From JBEKTW01 sp049515655 (GTDB lineage: Bacteria > Bacteroidota > Ignavibacteria > UBA10030 > SZUA-254), in assembly GCA_049515655.1 (NCBI GenBank), contig JBEKTW010000018.1:12678-76677 (forward strand): a stretch of DNA of 64,000 bases, written 5' to 3'. The notes under the pieces were generated by a model that did not search any database, had not been told where the DNA came from, and worked only from the letters and a program-made list of their open reading frames with translations. The position numbers and the translations under genes were made by a program. Shown here in pieces: positions 51,681-59,695 of the stretch. Position 1 is the first letter of the stretch; each line of letters begins with the position of its first letter.

Positions 51681-52017
51681 GATGATGAGAGGGAGAAAGA
51701 GCGAGTGGGACAATGGGTGAAACGGTGAAGGGGTGAGATGATAAGATAGTGAGAAGCAAGGGGCGAGAAGCCAATAGCTAATAGCCAAAGGCCAAAAGCA
51801 ATGACTAATGACCAATGACTAATGACCAATGACTAATAACCAATAGCTAATAGCCAAAAGCCAATAGCAATGAGCAATGACGAATGACCAATGACTAATA
51901 ACCAATAGCTAATAGCCAATAGCCAATAGCCAAAAGCAAGAAGTCAGAACTACGAACCAACAACCAAGAACAAATAACAAAGAACTAAGTACTCAGAAGA
52001 CAGAATACAGGAGACTC
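51681..52017. repeat. Short-word repeat region, copy 1
   Basis: Opens with a purine-rich ~110-base segment (gagagggagaaagagcgagtg, gggtgaaacggtgaag, gagatgataagatagtgagaagcaagg), continues as many variants of ccaatagctaatag, gccaaaagc and atgactaatgaccaatg, and ends with caagaacaaataacaaagaac up to the ATG at 52018. The first part is nearly the same as 61757-61860, and the whole plan is the same there. Probably transcribed as leader of the thioredoxin-like gene. No ORF. Confidence 0.75.
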
Positions 52018-52515
52018 ATGAAAAGGATAATGCCTGTCATAGTAACACTCTTTATCATCCATCTCTCCCCGGTTTTTGCCCAGAATGATTCAACAAAAAA
52101 AGAAGGATCTGGAAACGTCGGGAAATTCGACCCCAAGCGCGACGCGGCGAAGGATGTTCGGGACGCGATCGTCGAAGCAACGAAGACGGGGAAGAGGATT
52201 CTCCTGGACGTCGGAGGGGAATGGTGCATCTGGTGTCACCGGCTGGATACTCTGTTCATGCAAAACAAGGACCTCGAAGAGTACAGGAACGCGCATTATG
52301 TCGTGGTGAAAATCAACTTCAGCAAGGATAATGTGAACGAGGAGTTTCTTTCGAAGTATCCTAAGATTGAGGGATATCCGCACCTCTTTGTGCTCGAAAA
52401 AGATGGGAAATTGCTGCAGTCGCAGGATACGGGCGCGTTGGAATCCGGGAAGCACCACGACCATGATAAGGTGCTTGCATTCCTTGAGAAGTGGGCAGCA
52501 AAAAAAGGAGAGTAG
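52018..52515 (+). CDS. Secreted thioredoxin-like protein
   Basis: 165 residues, signal peptide 1-20 (ending SPVFAQ). Thioredoxin fold: RILLDVGGEWCIWCHRLDTL with a WCxxC active site (Cys-Ile-Trp-Cys), then KINFSKDNVNEEFL, the cis-Pro loop IEGYPHLFVLEKDGK and a C-terminal helix ending in charged WAAKKGE. Likely an exported disulfide reductase or thioredoxin of the DUF255-related group. The reductant source is not in the window. It follows the long repeat leader, and a perfect hairpin (52516-52537) starts right behind its stop. Confidence 0.9.
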   Translation: MKRIMPVIVTLFIIHLSPVFAQNDSTKKEGSGNVGKFDPKRDAAKDVRDAIVEATKTGKRILLDVGGEWCIWCHRLDTLFMQNKDLEEYRNAHYVVVKINFSKDNVNEEFLSKYPKIEGYPHLFVLEKDGKLLQSQDTGALESGKHHDHDKVLAFLEKWAAKKGE

Positions 52516-52537
52516 AGTCCGATCCCCAGATCGGACT
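52516..52537 (+). terminator. Perfect hairpin at the thioredoxin-like gene stop
   Basis: agtccgatc-ccca-gatcggact, 9-bp perfect stem immediately after the TAG. No U-run follows, so termination would need Rho, or the hairpin may protect the 3' end. Confidence 0.5.
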
Positions 52538-52657
52538 ACCGGGCAGAGGAGGAGATATAGAGTTCGAATCCCGGATGGGACAGGCCATGAACACATTCAC
52601 TGCGTTCAGTGTAAACTCCGTGGAGGGTCTACCTTCGCAAGGTTGCAACCACCCAGC

Positions 52658-53473
52658 CTAATCGTATCGATCCAATCGGAAATTTTCGCCAAGGTACAAT
52701 CGACGGGCTTCAGGGTCATCGGCGAGGTACTCTGACGTTCCGGATTTCAGAATTCTTCCCTCGAACAGGAGGTACGCCCTATCTGTAATGGAGAGCGTCT
52801 CATGAACGTTGTGGTCGGTCACGAGCACGCCGATGCCACGGTTTTTGAGGTCATGGACGATGCGCATAATGTCTTCCACGGCGATGGGGTCGATGCCGGC
52901 AAACGGCTCGTCGAGCAATATGAATTTCGGGTCGGTCGCAAGCGCGCGGGCGATTTCCGTGCGTCTCCGCTCGCCTCCAGAGAGCATGTACGCCTTGCTC
53001 TTCGCAAGAGAAGCAATCCCGAAATCCTCCATCAGGGTCTCGCAGCGCGCCTGCCGTTCGGATTTCGACAGGTCCATCAGTTCGAGCACTGCCATAAGGT
53101 TGTCGCGCACCGTAAGTCTGCGAAACACCGAGGCCTCCTGTGGCAGGTAGCCGATTCCCATGCGAGCGCGCTTGTACATCGGCTCCCGCGTGATTTCGGT
53201 GGTATCCAGGAAGACTTTCCCGAGGTTCGGCTTGATCATGCCGACGATCATGTAGAAGGTGGTTGTCTTTCCCGCTCCATTTGGTCCCAGGAGTCCAACG
53301 ACTTCTCCTTGTTTGACATCGATACTGACGTTCTCGACGACCAGGCGTTTCTTGTACCGCTTGTGAAGGCTTTCGGTGCGCAAGAGCTTCTGCGCGTCGG
53401 GTGGCTGAGCGATGGATGAAGCTTCGGGGATCGTTTCTTCATTCGTGTTCATTGGTCCGCTTTGCTCGGTCAT
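52658..53473 (-). CDS. lptB: LPS export ABC transporter ATP-binding protein
   Basis: 271 residues, cytoplasmic ATPase of the Lpt machine that pulls LPS from the inner membrane. Walker A LLGPNGAGKTTTFYMIVGMI, signature LSGGERRRTEIARALATDP, Walker B FILLDEPFAGIDPIAVEDIM and the H-loop VLVTDHNVHETLSI. An N-terminal extension of ~30 residues rich in Thr/Glu/Pro is not in E. coli LptB. Last gene of the kds-lpt operon; lptF/G permeases are not in the window. Confidence 0.95.
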   Translation of the reverse strand: MTEQSGPMNTNEETIPEASSIAQPPDAQKLLRTESLHKRYKKRLVVENVSIDVKQGEVVGLLGPNGAGKTTTFYMIVGMIKPNLGKVFLDTTEITREPMYKRARMGIGYLPQEASVFRRLTVRDNLMAVLELMDLSKSERQARCETLMEDFGIASLAKSKAYMLSGGERRRTEIARALATDPKFILLDEPFAGIDPIAVEDIMRIVHDLKNRGIGVLVTDHNVHETLSITDRAYLLFEGRILKSGTSEYLADDPEARRLYLGENFRLDRYD

Positions 53474-53482
53474 GAAAACGTC

Positions 53483-54814
53483 TCACTGATGTGTGGTGTT
53501 GAAGGGTGACGGTGTATGCGTCCCCAGGTTGATCGCCGACGTGCGTTGAAATTGTTGCTGCCGCTTGAATCCGGGGAGATTATACTCATTCTCTTTATTC
53601 TTGATCATCTTCTCGGGGAAGTACTGTCCTTCCACGCCACCCCGGACCTTGATCTTATTGGCTTTCTTATCAAGGAACATGATGGAAACATGGTCGCCGC
53701 TTGTTTTATTCGCGCCGTTCGGCTTCTTGCCGTCGAACGCATAGTAGAAGACCGTTGCTGTTTTGTCGACTTCGATATGCTGAATGGCGTTGTCCATGAA
53801 GTACATCGTCAACGCCTGCCCGCTCATCTGGTTGTAGCGAAGGTGGTGGAGGGAGTCCGCGCGGGAAATGGCAAAAGCGCGTCCATGGACATACAACCGC
53901 TCCAGCCTGCGCTTGTTGAGTTTGACGAACATCGAATCACCTGAGACCTGCGTTGTTTCCCATGCTGCCCGCGTGTACCAGACGACGGGCGATTTATAGA
54001 AAACGATACTGTCGGCTTTCGTGTAGAAAATGCTGAAACCGCCCTTTGCCGACAAGCCGCCGTGTGTCAGCGTGACACTGTCGTTCGCGACCAGGCGCGG
54101 GAGAGAATCCTGATACGACTCCATGAGACGGCTGGTGACGATGAGCGTATCGAGGACGCCATCGGAGCCCGTATCGACCTCCACCGCCATCGGCTGTACC
54201 GTCATCTTGCTGTAATTTTGTTTCTTGTCGTTTTCAAAATGATCACCGATAAGCGTAATACGGTTTTCAGCGTTGTAGATGTGGACGTTGCCTTCGCCGA
54301 TCGATTTTTGTTCGTCGCGGTAGTACGTCAACTCGTTCGAGCTTAATGTCGTCGATGAGTCATGGACTGTCACATTCGTTGTGAAATGGGCTTTCTTTTC
54401 ATCCACAAAATACTTTCCGTATTCGGCTTGAAGAGTCGTCTTTCCGTCGTCAAGATGAACGTCTTCGAATGCCTCGATGACTTTCTCGTTCGCATGGTAC
54501 GTCCCCCGCTTCGCCGTCATAGTCAAACTGTCCTGGCGGACAACGACGTGACCCTCAAAGTCAATTTTGTTGGAGCGGAGGTATCGAATCGCTTTGTCGC
54601 ACGTGACAACGACCTTCCCTTGAGTGAATTTGACGTTGCCGGTTAACCTCTGCGCCTGCTCGCCGCCGATTTCCAATCCAACCAGACTATCGGCGTGATC
54701 CAATACGACAATCCTGTCGTTTGTTTGAGCGGCACTGATTGAGCACAGTATGAAGAAGCATGAAACGAACAGCGGGCGGTGAGATGTCAGCGGCATCGGG
54801 CTGCGCTCATTCAT
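53483..54814 (-). CDS. lptA: OstA/LptA-like LPS transport protein
   Basis: 443 residues, longer than E. coli LptA (185), with an OstA-like repeat structure. Signal peptide ends near SAAQT. Repeated beta-jellyroll strands appear as VVVTCDKAIRYLRSNKIDFE, TMTAKRGTYHANEKVIEAFE and ELTYYRDEQKSIGEGNVHIY, as in the periplasmic LPS bridge. The extra C-terminal ~150 residues (from about KADSIVFYKSPVV) resemble the start of LptD-type OstA proteins but lack the barrel. The start overlaps lptC by 8 bp. Best described as a long LptA; OstA-family assignment firm, exact role inferred. Confidence 0.85.
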   Translation of the reverse strand: MNERSPMPLTSHRPLFVSCFFILCSISAAQTNDRIVVLDHADSLVGLEIGGEQAQRLTGNVKFTQGKVVVTCDKAIRYLRSNKIDFEGHVVVRQDSLTMTAKRGTYHANEKVIEAFEDVHLDDGKTTLQAEYGKYFVDEKKAHFTTNVTVHDSSTTLSSNELTYYRDEQKSIGEGNVHIYNAENRITLIGDHFENDKKQNYSKMTVQPMAVEVDTGSDGVLDTLIVTSRLMESYQDSLPRLVANDSVTLTHGGLSAKGGFSIFYTKADSIVFYKSPVVWYTRAAWETTQVSGDSMFVKLNKRRLERLYVHGRAFAISRADSLHHLRYNQMSGQALTMYFMDNAIQHIEVDKTATVFYYAFDGKKPNGANKTSGDHVSIMFLDKKANKIKVRGGVEGQYFPEKMIKNKENEYNLPGFKRQQQFQRTSAINLGTHTPSPFNTTHQ

Positions 54815-55400
54815 TCGGATTGGCTTGCCCGGTCACCTTGAGAATCCGGTAGTGTATCAGACCCCGGTCGGATTCAAAGCCGTGCCCCTGGATCGCCTCT
54901 TTCGGTGAAGTAACTTCAACATAATCCTGCGAGTACACCCGCTGGGTTGTGTTGTTCCAGTAGAGGTCCTCCGTTCTCAAGATGGTTCCGCTATCGGAGA
55001 CAACGACGACATTGCCGTGTGCCTCGAGGTCGTGCGTCAGGTCGTTGACCTTACCCTGTTTCGCGGTGAGGACCGACGTGTGATGTTCGTTCTCATCAAA
55101 GAAGTCGACGACGATGCCGGAATCGAGAAAGGTATACTTCTGGTCCTCGTACACAGCGATATGCCCGGCGTGGAGGATGCCGCTCACTTTTCCGGAGTCG
55201 GTGATAGTGATCTTTGCTTTCCAGCTTTCCTGTGTCGGGACATTTCCGTTGAGCCCCGTTGAGGCTATCGAGGGTTTGATTTTCTCCTCACAGGCGAACA
55301 GGAGCAGCGAGCAAATGGCCAGTACCGATACAGTAGTACTCCTCAATGATGAAGAAGAGTAGTGCACGAAGAATTTCTTTCTTTGCGTGAGTTCTTTCAT
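54807..55400 (-). CDS. lptC: LPS export periplasmic protein LptC
   Basis: 197 residues with a membrane-anchoring or lipoprotein signal (VLAICSLLLFACEEK, with Cys at a lipobox-like position). The rest is the OstA/LptC jellyroll: GHIAVYEDQKYTFLDSGIVV, TAKQGKVNDLTHDLEAHGNV and EDLYWNNTTQRVYSQDYVEV, the closing block being the family hallmark. Overlaps lptA by 8 bp and lies 16 bases behind kdsD, so it is part of the same operon. Bacteroidota LptC is often a lipoprotein, which fits. Confidence 0.9.
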   Translation of the reverse strand: MKELTQRKKFFVHYSSSSLRSTTVSVLAICSLLLFACEEKIKPSIASTGLNGNVPTQESWKAKITITDSGKVSGILHAGHIAVYEDQKYTFLDSGIVVDFFDENEHHTSVLTAKQGKVNDLTHDLEAHGNVVVVSDSGTILRTEDLYWNNTTQRVYSQDYVEVTSPKEAIQGHGFESDRGLIHYRILKVTGQANPNE

Positions 55401-55416
55401 TTAACTCTCAGATTGG

Positions 55417-56394
55417 CTACTGGTTTTCCCCGCCGAGACCTGCCTTGACCAATTCGTGCAAGTGAATCATGCCGGTCGGTCTGTGGAGCTCGTCCACGAC
55501 GACAAGCTGCGTGATGTTGTGGGCTTCCATTTCCTGCAGAGCGACTGCAGCCAGCATATCCTTCTTGATTGTCTTCGGATGCTTCGACATCGCCATTTCC
55601 GCCGTAACGTTGGTGACATCGGTTGTTTTCTGAAGCAAGCGTCGCAAATCGCCGTCGGTGACAATGCCCATGAGTTTACCGTCGCCGTCCACGACGCAGG
55701 TGGCGCCGAGTCTTTTCGACGTCATCTCCAGAATCGCATCGCGGACGTGAACATCCCGTTTGACAATCGGGACGGCATTGCCGTCGACCATCAGTTCTTC
55801 AACTCTGAGCAGGAGTCGCTTCCCGAGATTGCCCCCCGGGTGATACATCGCAAACTCCTCGGCCGTAAAGCCGCGCTTGTCCAGCAATGCCATCGCGAGG
55901 GCATCCCCGAAGACGAGCGTTGCCGTGGTTGAGGCGGTCGGGGCAAGGTCGAGCGGACAGGCCTCTTCCCGGACGCTCACGTCGAGGACGATATCGGAGG
56001 ACCTGGCGAGCTTTGAATTGGTATTGCCGACCATGGAGATAATGGGAACACCAATACGTTTGAAGAGCGGAAACAATTGTTGAAGCTCGGCTGTATCGCC
56101 GCTTTTTGATATACAGATGACCACGTCATCCTTCCGCACCACGCCAATGTCGCCGTGCACAGCGTCCGACGGGTGAAGAAATAGTGACGGTGTTCCCGTA
56201 GCGTTGAATGTCGCCACGATCTTTCTCGCCACAAGACCTGATTTTCCCATACCGGTGACAATGACGCGGCCCTTGCTGTTCAAGATCATGTCGACCGCGC
56301 TGCCGAAGTGTTCGTCGATGCGATCGCTCAGTGCCGCCACGGCTTCCGCTTCGATGGCGACGACTTCTTTGCCTTTGAGAATTGCGGGATTCAT
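55417..56394 (-). CDS. kdsD: Arabinose 5-phosphate isomerase (KdsD/KpsF/GutQ)
   Basis: About 325 residues from ATG 56394 (aaagg ribosome-binding site upstream); frame open to 56427. SIS domain: GRVIVTGMGKSGLVARKIVA and ICISKSGDTAELQQLFPLFK, with FLHPSDAVHGDIGVV between. Two C-terminal CBS domains (GDLRRLLQKTTDVT; AHNITQLVVVDELHRPTGMI). Converts ribulose 5-phosphate to arabinose 5-phosphate, the first step to Kdo. Next to kdsC and kdsA, so the biosynthetic role is well supported. Confidence 0.95.
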   Translation of the reverse strand: MNPAILKGKEVVAIEAEAVAALSDRIDEHFGSAVDMILNSKGRVIVTGMGKSGLVARKIVATFNATGTPSLFLHPSDAVHGDIGVVRKDDVVICISKSGDTAELQQLFPLFKRIGVPIISMVGNTNSKLARSSDIVLDVSVREEACPLDLAPTASTTATLVFGDALAMALLDKRGFTAEEFAMYHPGGNLGKRLLLRVEELMVDGNAVPIVKRDVHVRDAILEMTSKRLGATCVVDGDGKLMGIVTDGDLRRLLQKTTDVTNVTAEMAMSKHPKTIKKDMLAAVALQEMEAHNITQLVVVDELHRPTGMIHLHELVKAGLGGENQ

Positions 56395-56494
56395 TTTGTC
56401 GTTACCTTTAGAGGTCCTGTAAGTCATTTGACAAGTGAAGAACGTTCTATCTCTTCCACCTCAATCGGTCGGGTCCTGCCGAGATACTCCATTG

Positions 56495-57010
56495 TCAAAT
56501 CAACTTTCTCGCCCGGAGAATCATGTCCAGCACTTCGCGTACTGCACCCCGACCCCCGTCCTTCTCCGCCACATAGTCAACCCGCTGCCGGACACGCTCA
56601 ATCGCATTGTGCGGAGCAGCACTGAACCCCACGAGGTCGAGCAGCGGTAAGTCGAATTCATCGTCGCCGATGAAGCAGAATTCTTCGTCTTTGAGTTGAT
56701 ACTTTTTCTTTATTTCCTTGAAGACGGAGACTTTGTCGCCGGCGCCCTGGTGAACCTCGGTAATTCTCAGTCTCCTTGCCCGGTGGTTGACGACCTTCGA
56801 TGTCCGTCCGGACAGCAGGGCGAGTTTCACGCCGAGTTCCCTCGCGCGAGAAATGCCGTAACCATCGTGCACATCAAAACACCTGTACTCAAGTCCGTTC
56901 GCATCGTAAATAACCCGACCATCCGTCAAGACACCGTCGACGTCCAGGATGACCATGCGAATTCTCCCAAGTTTCCGGGCAAGCGAAGAAGAAAGGGTCT
57001 TAGACCGCAA
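56495..57010 (-). CDS. kdsC: Kdo 8-phosphate phosphatase
   Basis: 171 residues, HAD superfamily type C0. VILDVDGVLTDGRVIYDANG has the nucleophile Asp pair, ALLSGRTSKVVNHRARRL motif II, and FCFIGDDEFDLPLLDLVGFS motif III/IV. Removes phosphate from Kdo 8-phosphate. TTG 57010 overlaps the kdsA stop by 11 bp; the first in-frame ATG is residue 19, which would shorten it too close to the active site. Confidence 0.94.
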   Translation of the reverse strand: MRSKTLSSSLARKLGRIRMVILDVDGVLTDGRVIYDANGLEYRCFDVHDGYGISRARELGVKLALLSGRTSKVVNHRARRLRITEVHQGAGDKVSVFKEIKKKYQLKDEEFCFIGDDEFDLPLLDLVGFSAAPHNAIERVRQRVDYVAEKDGGRGAVREVLDMILRARKLI

Positions 57011-57842
57011 AGGTTTTCTTCACGATGTTGTCGATCGTTACAACTTGCTTGACGAGTTCTTCCAGACGGTCTAATTTCAGCTGGCTCGAGGAATCACTGC
57101 GTGCCCGACGGGGGTCGGGATGGGTTTCGATGAACAATCCGTCGATACCCACGGCAACGCCCGCGCGCGCGATGGGAAAGATGAATTCCGGTTGTCCGCC
57201 CGAACGACTCATCTCTCCGCCCGGTAATTGCACCGAATGTGTCGCGTCCAGAATTACGGGATGCCCCAGCTCCTTCATTATGACCAGTGAACGCATATCC
57301 ACGACGAGGTTATGGTAACCGAATGTCGCACCTCGCTCGGTGAGCAGAATTTTCCGGTTCCCCGTCGATTCGACCTTCCCGGCTTGATGCTTCATGTCCT
57401 CGGGAGCCATGAATTGTCCCTTCTTGATATTCACCGCTCTGCCCGTGCGTCCCGCCGCCTGCAACAGCTCCGTCTGGCGGCAGAGAAATGCCGGGATCTG
57501 CAGAACGTCGGCGACTTCGGAAGCCATTCCGGCTTCCGGCTCCGAATGAATATCCGTGAGAACGGGGAGACCGAGTTCTTTTTTCACTTCCTGCAGGATT
57601 GATAATGCTTTTTCCATGCCGATCCCGATGAACGACGTTCCGCTTGTTCGATTGGCCTTCTTGTAAGAGGCCTTGAAGATAAGCGGGACGTCATACTTCC
57701 CGGCGATCTTCCGTATGCGCTCCGCCGTCCGGAGCGTGATCTCTCGACCCTCCACGACACAGGGACCGGCGATGAGAACGACCCGCCTGTTCCCTCCGAT
57801 CGTGATATTCCGAATATGAACTGCCGCGGTGAAATGCTTCAT
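57000..57842 (-). CDS. kdsA: 3-deoxy-8-phosphooctulonate (Kdo 8-phosphate) synthase
   Basis: 280 residues. Condenses PEP and arabinose 5-phosphate. VVLIAGPCVVEGREITLRTA, IFKASYKKANRTSGTSFIG, LTDIHSEPEAGMASEVADVL and TERGATFGYHNLVVDMRSLV are conserved. IPAFLCRQTEL follows. AGPCV carries the Cys that binds metal in the metal-dependent class, so this is likely the metal-dependent form. It overlaps the upstream lipoprotein by 4 bp and kdsC by 11 bp. Confidence 0.96.
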   Translation of the reverse strand: MKHFTAAVHIRNITIGGNRRVVLIAGPCVVEGREITLRTAERIRKIAGKYDVPLIFKASYKKANRTSGTSFIGIGMEKALSILQEVKKELGLPVLTDIHSEPEAGMASEVADVLQIPAFLCRQTELLQAAGRTGRAVNIKKGQFMAPEDMKHQAGKVESTGNRKILLTERGATFGYHNLVVDMRSLVIMKELGHPVILDATHSVQLPGGEMSRSGGQPEFIFPIARAGVAVGIDGLFIETHPDPRRARSDSSSQLKLDRLEELVKQVVTIDNIVKKTFAV

Positions 57843-58522
57843 GGCACTAAGATAATACCGTCTTCTTTGATTCCCAGTAATGCCTCCAGTGTATCAAGCT
57901 GGAGCGTATACCGGATTCGCGGAAGCGTATCGACAAAGGTTGTGTCCCATTCTCCGGTGTAGTCGGCAGTGACGGGGAATGTGTACGTCGGAGGCCGGTT
58001 TAGAAATGAGAAGGGGGATGAAAAGTCCGGACTGCCTTTCCCGGTATCACTGACGCTCAAGAATCGAAATCGAAACGAATAAATGCTTCGACGGGGGAAA
58101 GACGGGAGCACCTTGACCGCTTTGACGAAATTACCATTAAGGCCGGAAACTACTAATTGGTAAGCACCGGCCGACGAGAACCGAACCGTGTCGGTGACTG
58201 TTTGTACCTGACCGGTGGGAGGGCAATTTGCTTGCGAGACGAAGTGCATGATGGGTGTAAAGTACACCTGGTTTCCGTTCGTGGCTCGTACGTTATGAGT
58301 AAACGTCCCGCACGGGATATCTTGAAAGCAGATTTGAATTCTGTACGTCTCCCCGGCCTGCATGGAATCCGGAGTCACGACCGCAAGCACATTGACGCCG
58401 TTATCGTACTCATTCGGAGGTCCGGAGACCGAGAGACATCCCAAGGGAACAATCCCTGCGAGTCCCAGAGCTGAAGCCACGAGCAGGAAAGATTTGCAGG
58501 GCAATAGTGTAATTTTGTGCAT
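57839..58522 (-). CDS. Putative lipoprotein heading the kds-lpt operon
   Basis: 227 residues from ATG 58522; frame open to 58699 through a repeat hairpin. MHKITLLPCKSFLLVASALG leads to LAGIVPLGCLSVSG, a lipoprotein signal. The rest is mostly predicted beta strands (GETYRIQICFQDIPCGTFTH; AYQLVVSGLNGNFVKAVKVL) with four Cys residues that may pair. No family recognised. Its stop overlaps kdsA by 4 bp, so it is translated with LPS genes, which hints at an envelope role. Confidence 0.6.
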   Translation of the reverse strand: MHKITLLPCKSFLLVASALGLAGIVPLGCLSVSGPPNEYDNGVNVLAVVTPDSMQAGETYRIQICFQDIPCGTFTHNVRATNGNQVYFTPIMHFVSQANCPPTGQVQTVTDTVRFSSAGAYQLVVSGLNGNFVKAVKVLPSFPRRSIYSFRFRFLSVSDTGKGSPDFSSPFSFLNRPPTYTFPVTADYTGEWDTTFVDTLPRIRYTLQLDTLEALLGIKEDGIILVP

Positions 58523-58533
58523 TTCCGTAGAGT

Positions 58534-58561
58534 AAAGTACGAAATCACGGGGAAATATCAA
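58534..58561 (-). promoter_or_regulatory. Probable promoter of the kds-lpt operon
   Basis: Minus strand: TTGATA (58561-58556), 16 bases, TACTTT (58539-58534). It would give a very short leader (about 5 bases) before ATG 58522, so start or promoter may be slightly off. Confidence 0.42.
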
Positions 58562-58622
58562 AAACAGAAGCGGCGGTGCCTCAGTTTGGAGTCGTTTCGT
58601 CCGCACTCGACCCCCTCTTGTA

Positions 58623-58648
58623 TTCTCCCCCTTGAAAAAGGGGGAGAA
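58623..58648. repeat. 11-bp perfect hairpin with GAAA loop
   Basis: ttctccccctt-gaaa-aagggggagaa. GNRA-type loop. Related C-run/G-run sequence is at about 19136-19155. Between divergent lipoprotein and ispE genes; may be an intergenic repeat or a bidirectional terminator-like structure. Confidence 0.65.
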
Positions 58649-58762
58649 GTTTCCTCCCCTTACCAAGAGGAGGACGGAAGGTGGGGTCTTGAACAGCACG
58701 AATAATGAGAACTATGCACTAATGACGATTGCATATCGTCAACATTTCAGTTATTTTTACAC

Positions 58763-59635
58763 ATGGGGCTGAAAGCATACGCGAAAATCAACCTGGGTCT
58801 CCGCATTCTTCGCAAACGGGACGATGGCTATCATGACATCGAAACGGTATTTCACCGCATCGACCTATTTGATGAGGTTACTTTTCATCCTTCGCAGGAC
58901 GTTTCATTCTCATCCAGCGATGCCGGGCTTCCGACCGACGATCGCAATCTCTGCGTGAGGGCGGCAGAGTCGTTGAGACGCCGCTGCAATGTTGACGACG
59001 GGGTGCGCATCCATCTGAAAAAGAACATCCCTGTCGGTGCGGGCCTGGGCGGCGGCAGCAGCGACGCGGCGGCAACCTTGCTCGGCCTCGTTCAATTCTG
59101 GAAACTCAAAATAAGCGACGCCGAACTTTTGTCAATTGCTCTTCAACTTGGCTCCGACGTCCCGTATTTCTTGAAATCGGGCACAGCCTGCGCCACGGGG
59201 AGAGGAGACGTGCTCGAATACTTCTCTCTTGACGTCCCTTCCTGGATCGTGCTTGTGTATCCAAATGTGCAAGTGTCAACCGCCTGGGCGTACGCTGAAC
59301 ATGACCGGCCCAATGAGAAGGGGGGAAGGGGTGATCGGGTGGCGGGTCCAATCTCACTCAAACAGATTGTCTGCGATAACATAGCACGACCCCGCATGTT
59401 CAGCACTTTGCTTCGGAATGATCTGGAGCCGGTCGTTTTCCGGGCTCACGAAAGCCTCGCGGGTCTGAAGCAGGCGCTTTTCGATGCGGGCGCGGACTTC
59501 GCGCAAATGTCCGGGAGCGGTTCATCAGTTTATGGTTTCTTCTCCGACGAGCACCTGGTGACCACGGCAGCGGAGAAACTCGCGATCCACTACCGGGTGT
59601 TTGTCACGCGACCGCATTTCCGTGCAACTTCGTAA
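58763..59635 (+). CDS. ispE: 4-diphosphocytidyl-2-C-methyl-D-erythritol kinase
   Basis: 290 residues, GHMP kinase of the MEP isoprenoid pathway. AYAKINLGLRILRKRDDGYH (substrate site with the catalytic Lys region), IPVGAGLGGGSSDAAATLLG (ATP loop) and AQMSGSGSSVYGFF (third GHMP motif) are intact. Phosphorylates CDP-methylerythritol. The start ATG is at 58763; the upstream 60 bases have no clear ribosome-binding site. Next gene is 60 bases away with its own promoter. Confidence 0.95.
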   Translation: MGLKAYAKINLGLRILRKRDDGYHDIETVFHRIDLFDEVTFHPSQDVSFSSSDAGLPTDDRNLCVRAAESLRRRCNVDDGVRIHLKKNIPVGAGLGGGSSDAAATLLGLVQFWKLKISDAELLSIALQLGSDVPYFLKSGTACATGRGDVLEYFSLDVPSWIVLVYPNVQVSTAWAYAEHDRPNEKGGRGDRVAGPISLKQIVCDNIARPRMFSTLLRNDLEPVVFRAHESLAGLKQALFDAGADFAQMSGSGSSVYGFFSDEHLVTTAAEKLAIHYRVFVTRPHFRATS

Positions 59636-59646
59636 GTTGTCGTCAA

Positions 59647-59675
59647 TTGCTTCTGGTGCTCCTTTTCTCTATATT
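59647..59675 (+). promoter_or_regulatory. Sigma70-type promoter for the TonB receptor gene
   Basis: TTGCTT (59647-59652), 17 bases, TATATT (59670-59675). Start near 59682, 14 bases before ATG 59696. Confidence 0.65.
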
Positions 59676-59695
59676 TTCTGAAAATTTTTCGGTTG

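Noticed and set aside
52560..52590. gttcgaatccc resembling a tRNA T-loop
   Set aside because: The flanking bases (tagag and ccgga) do not form a T stem, and no acceptor or anticodon stem could be drawn.
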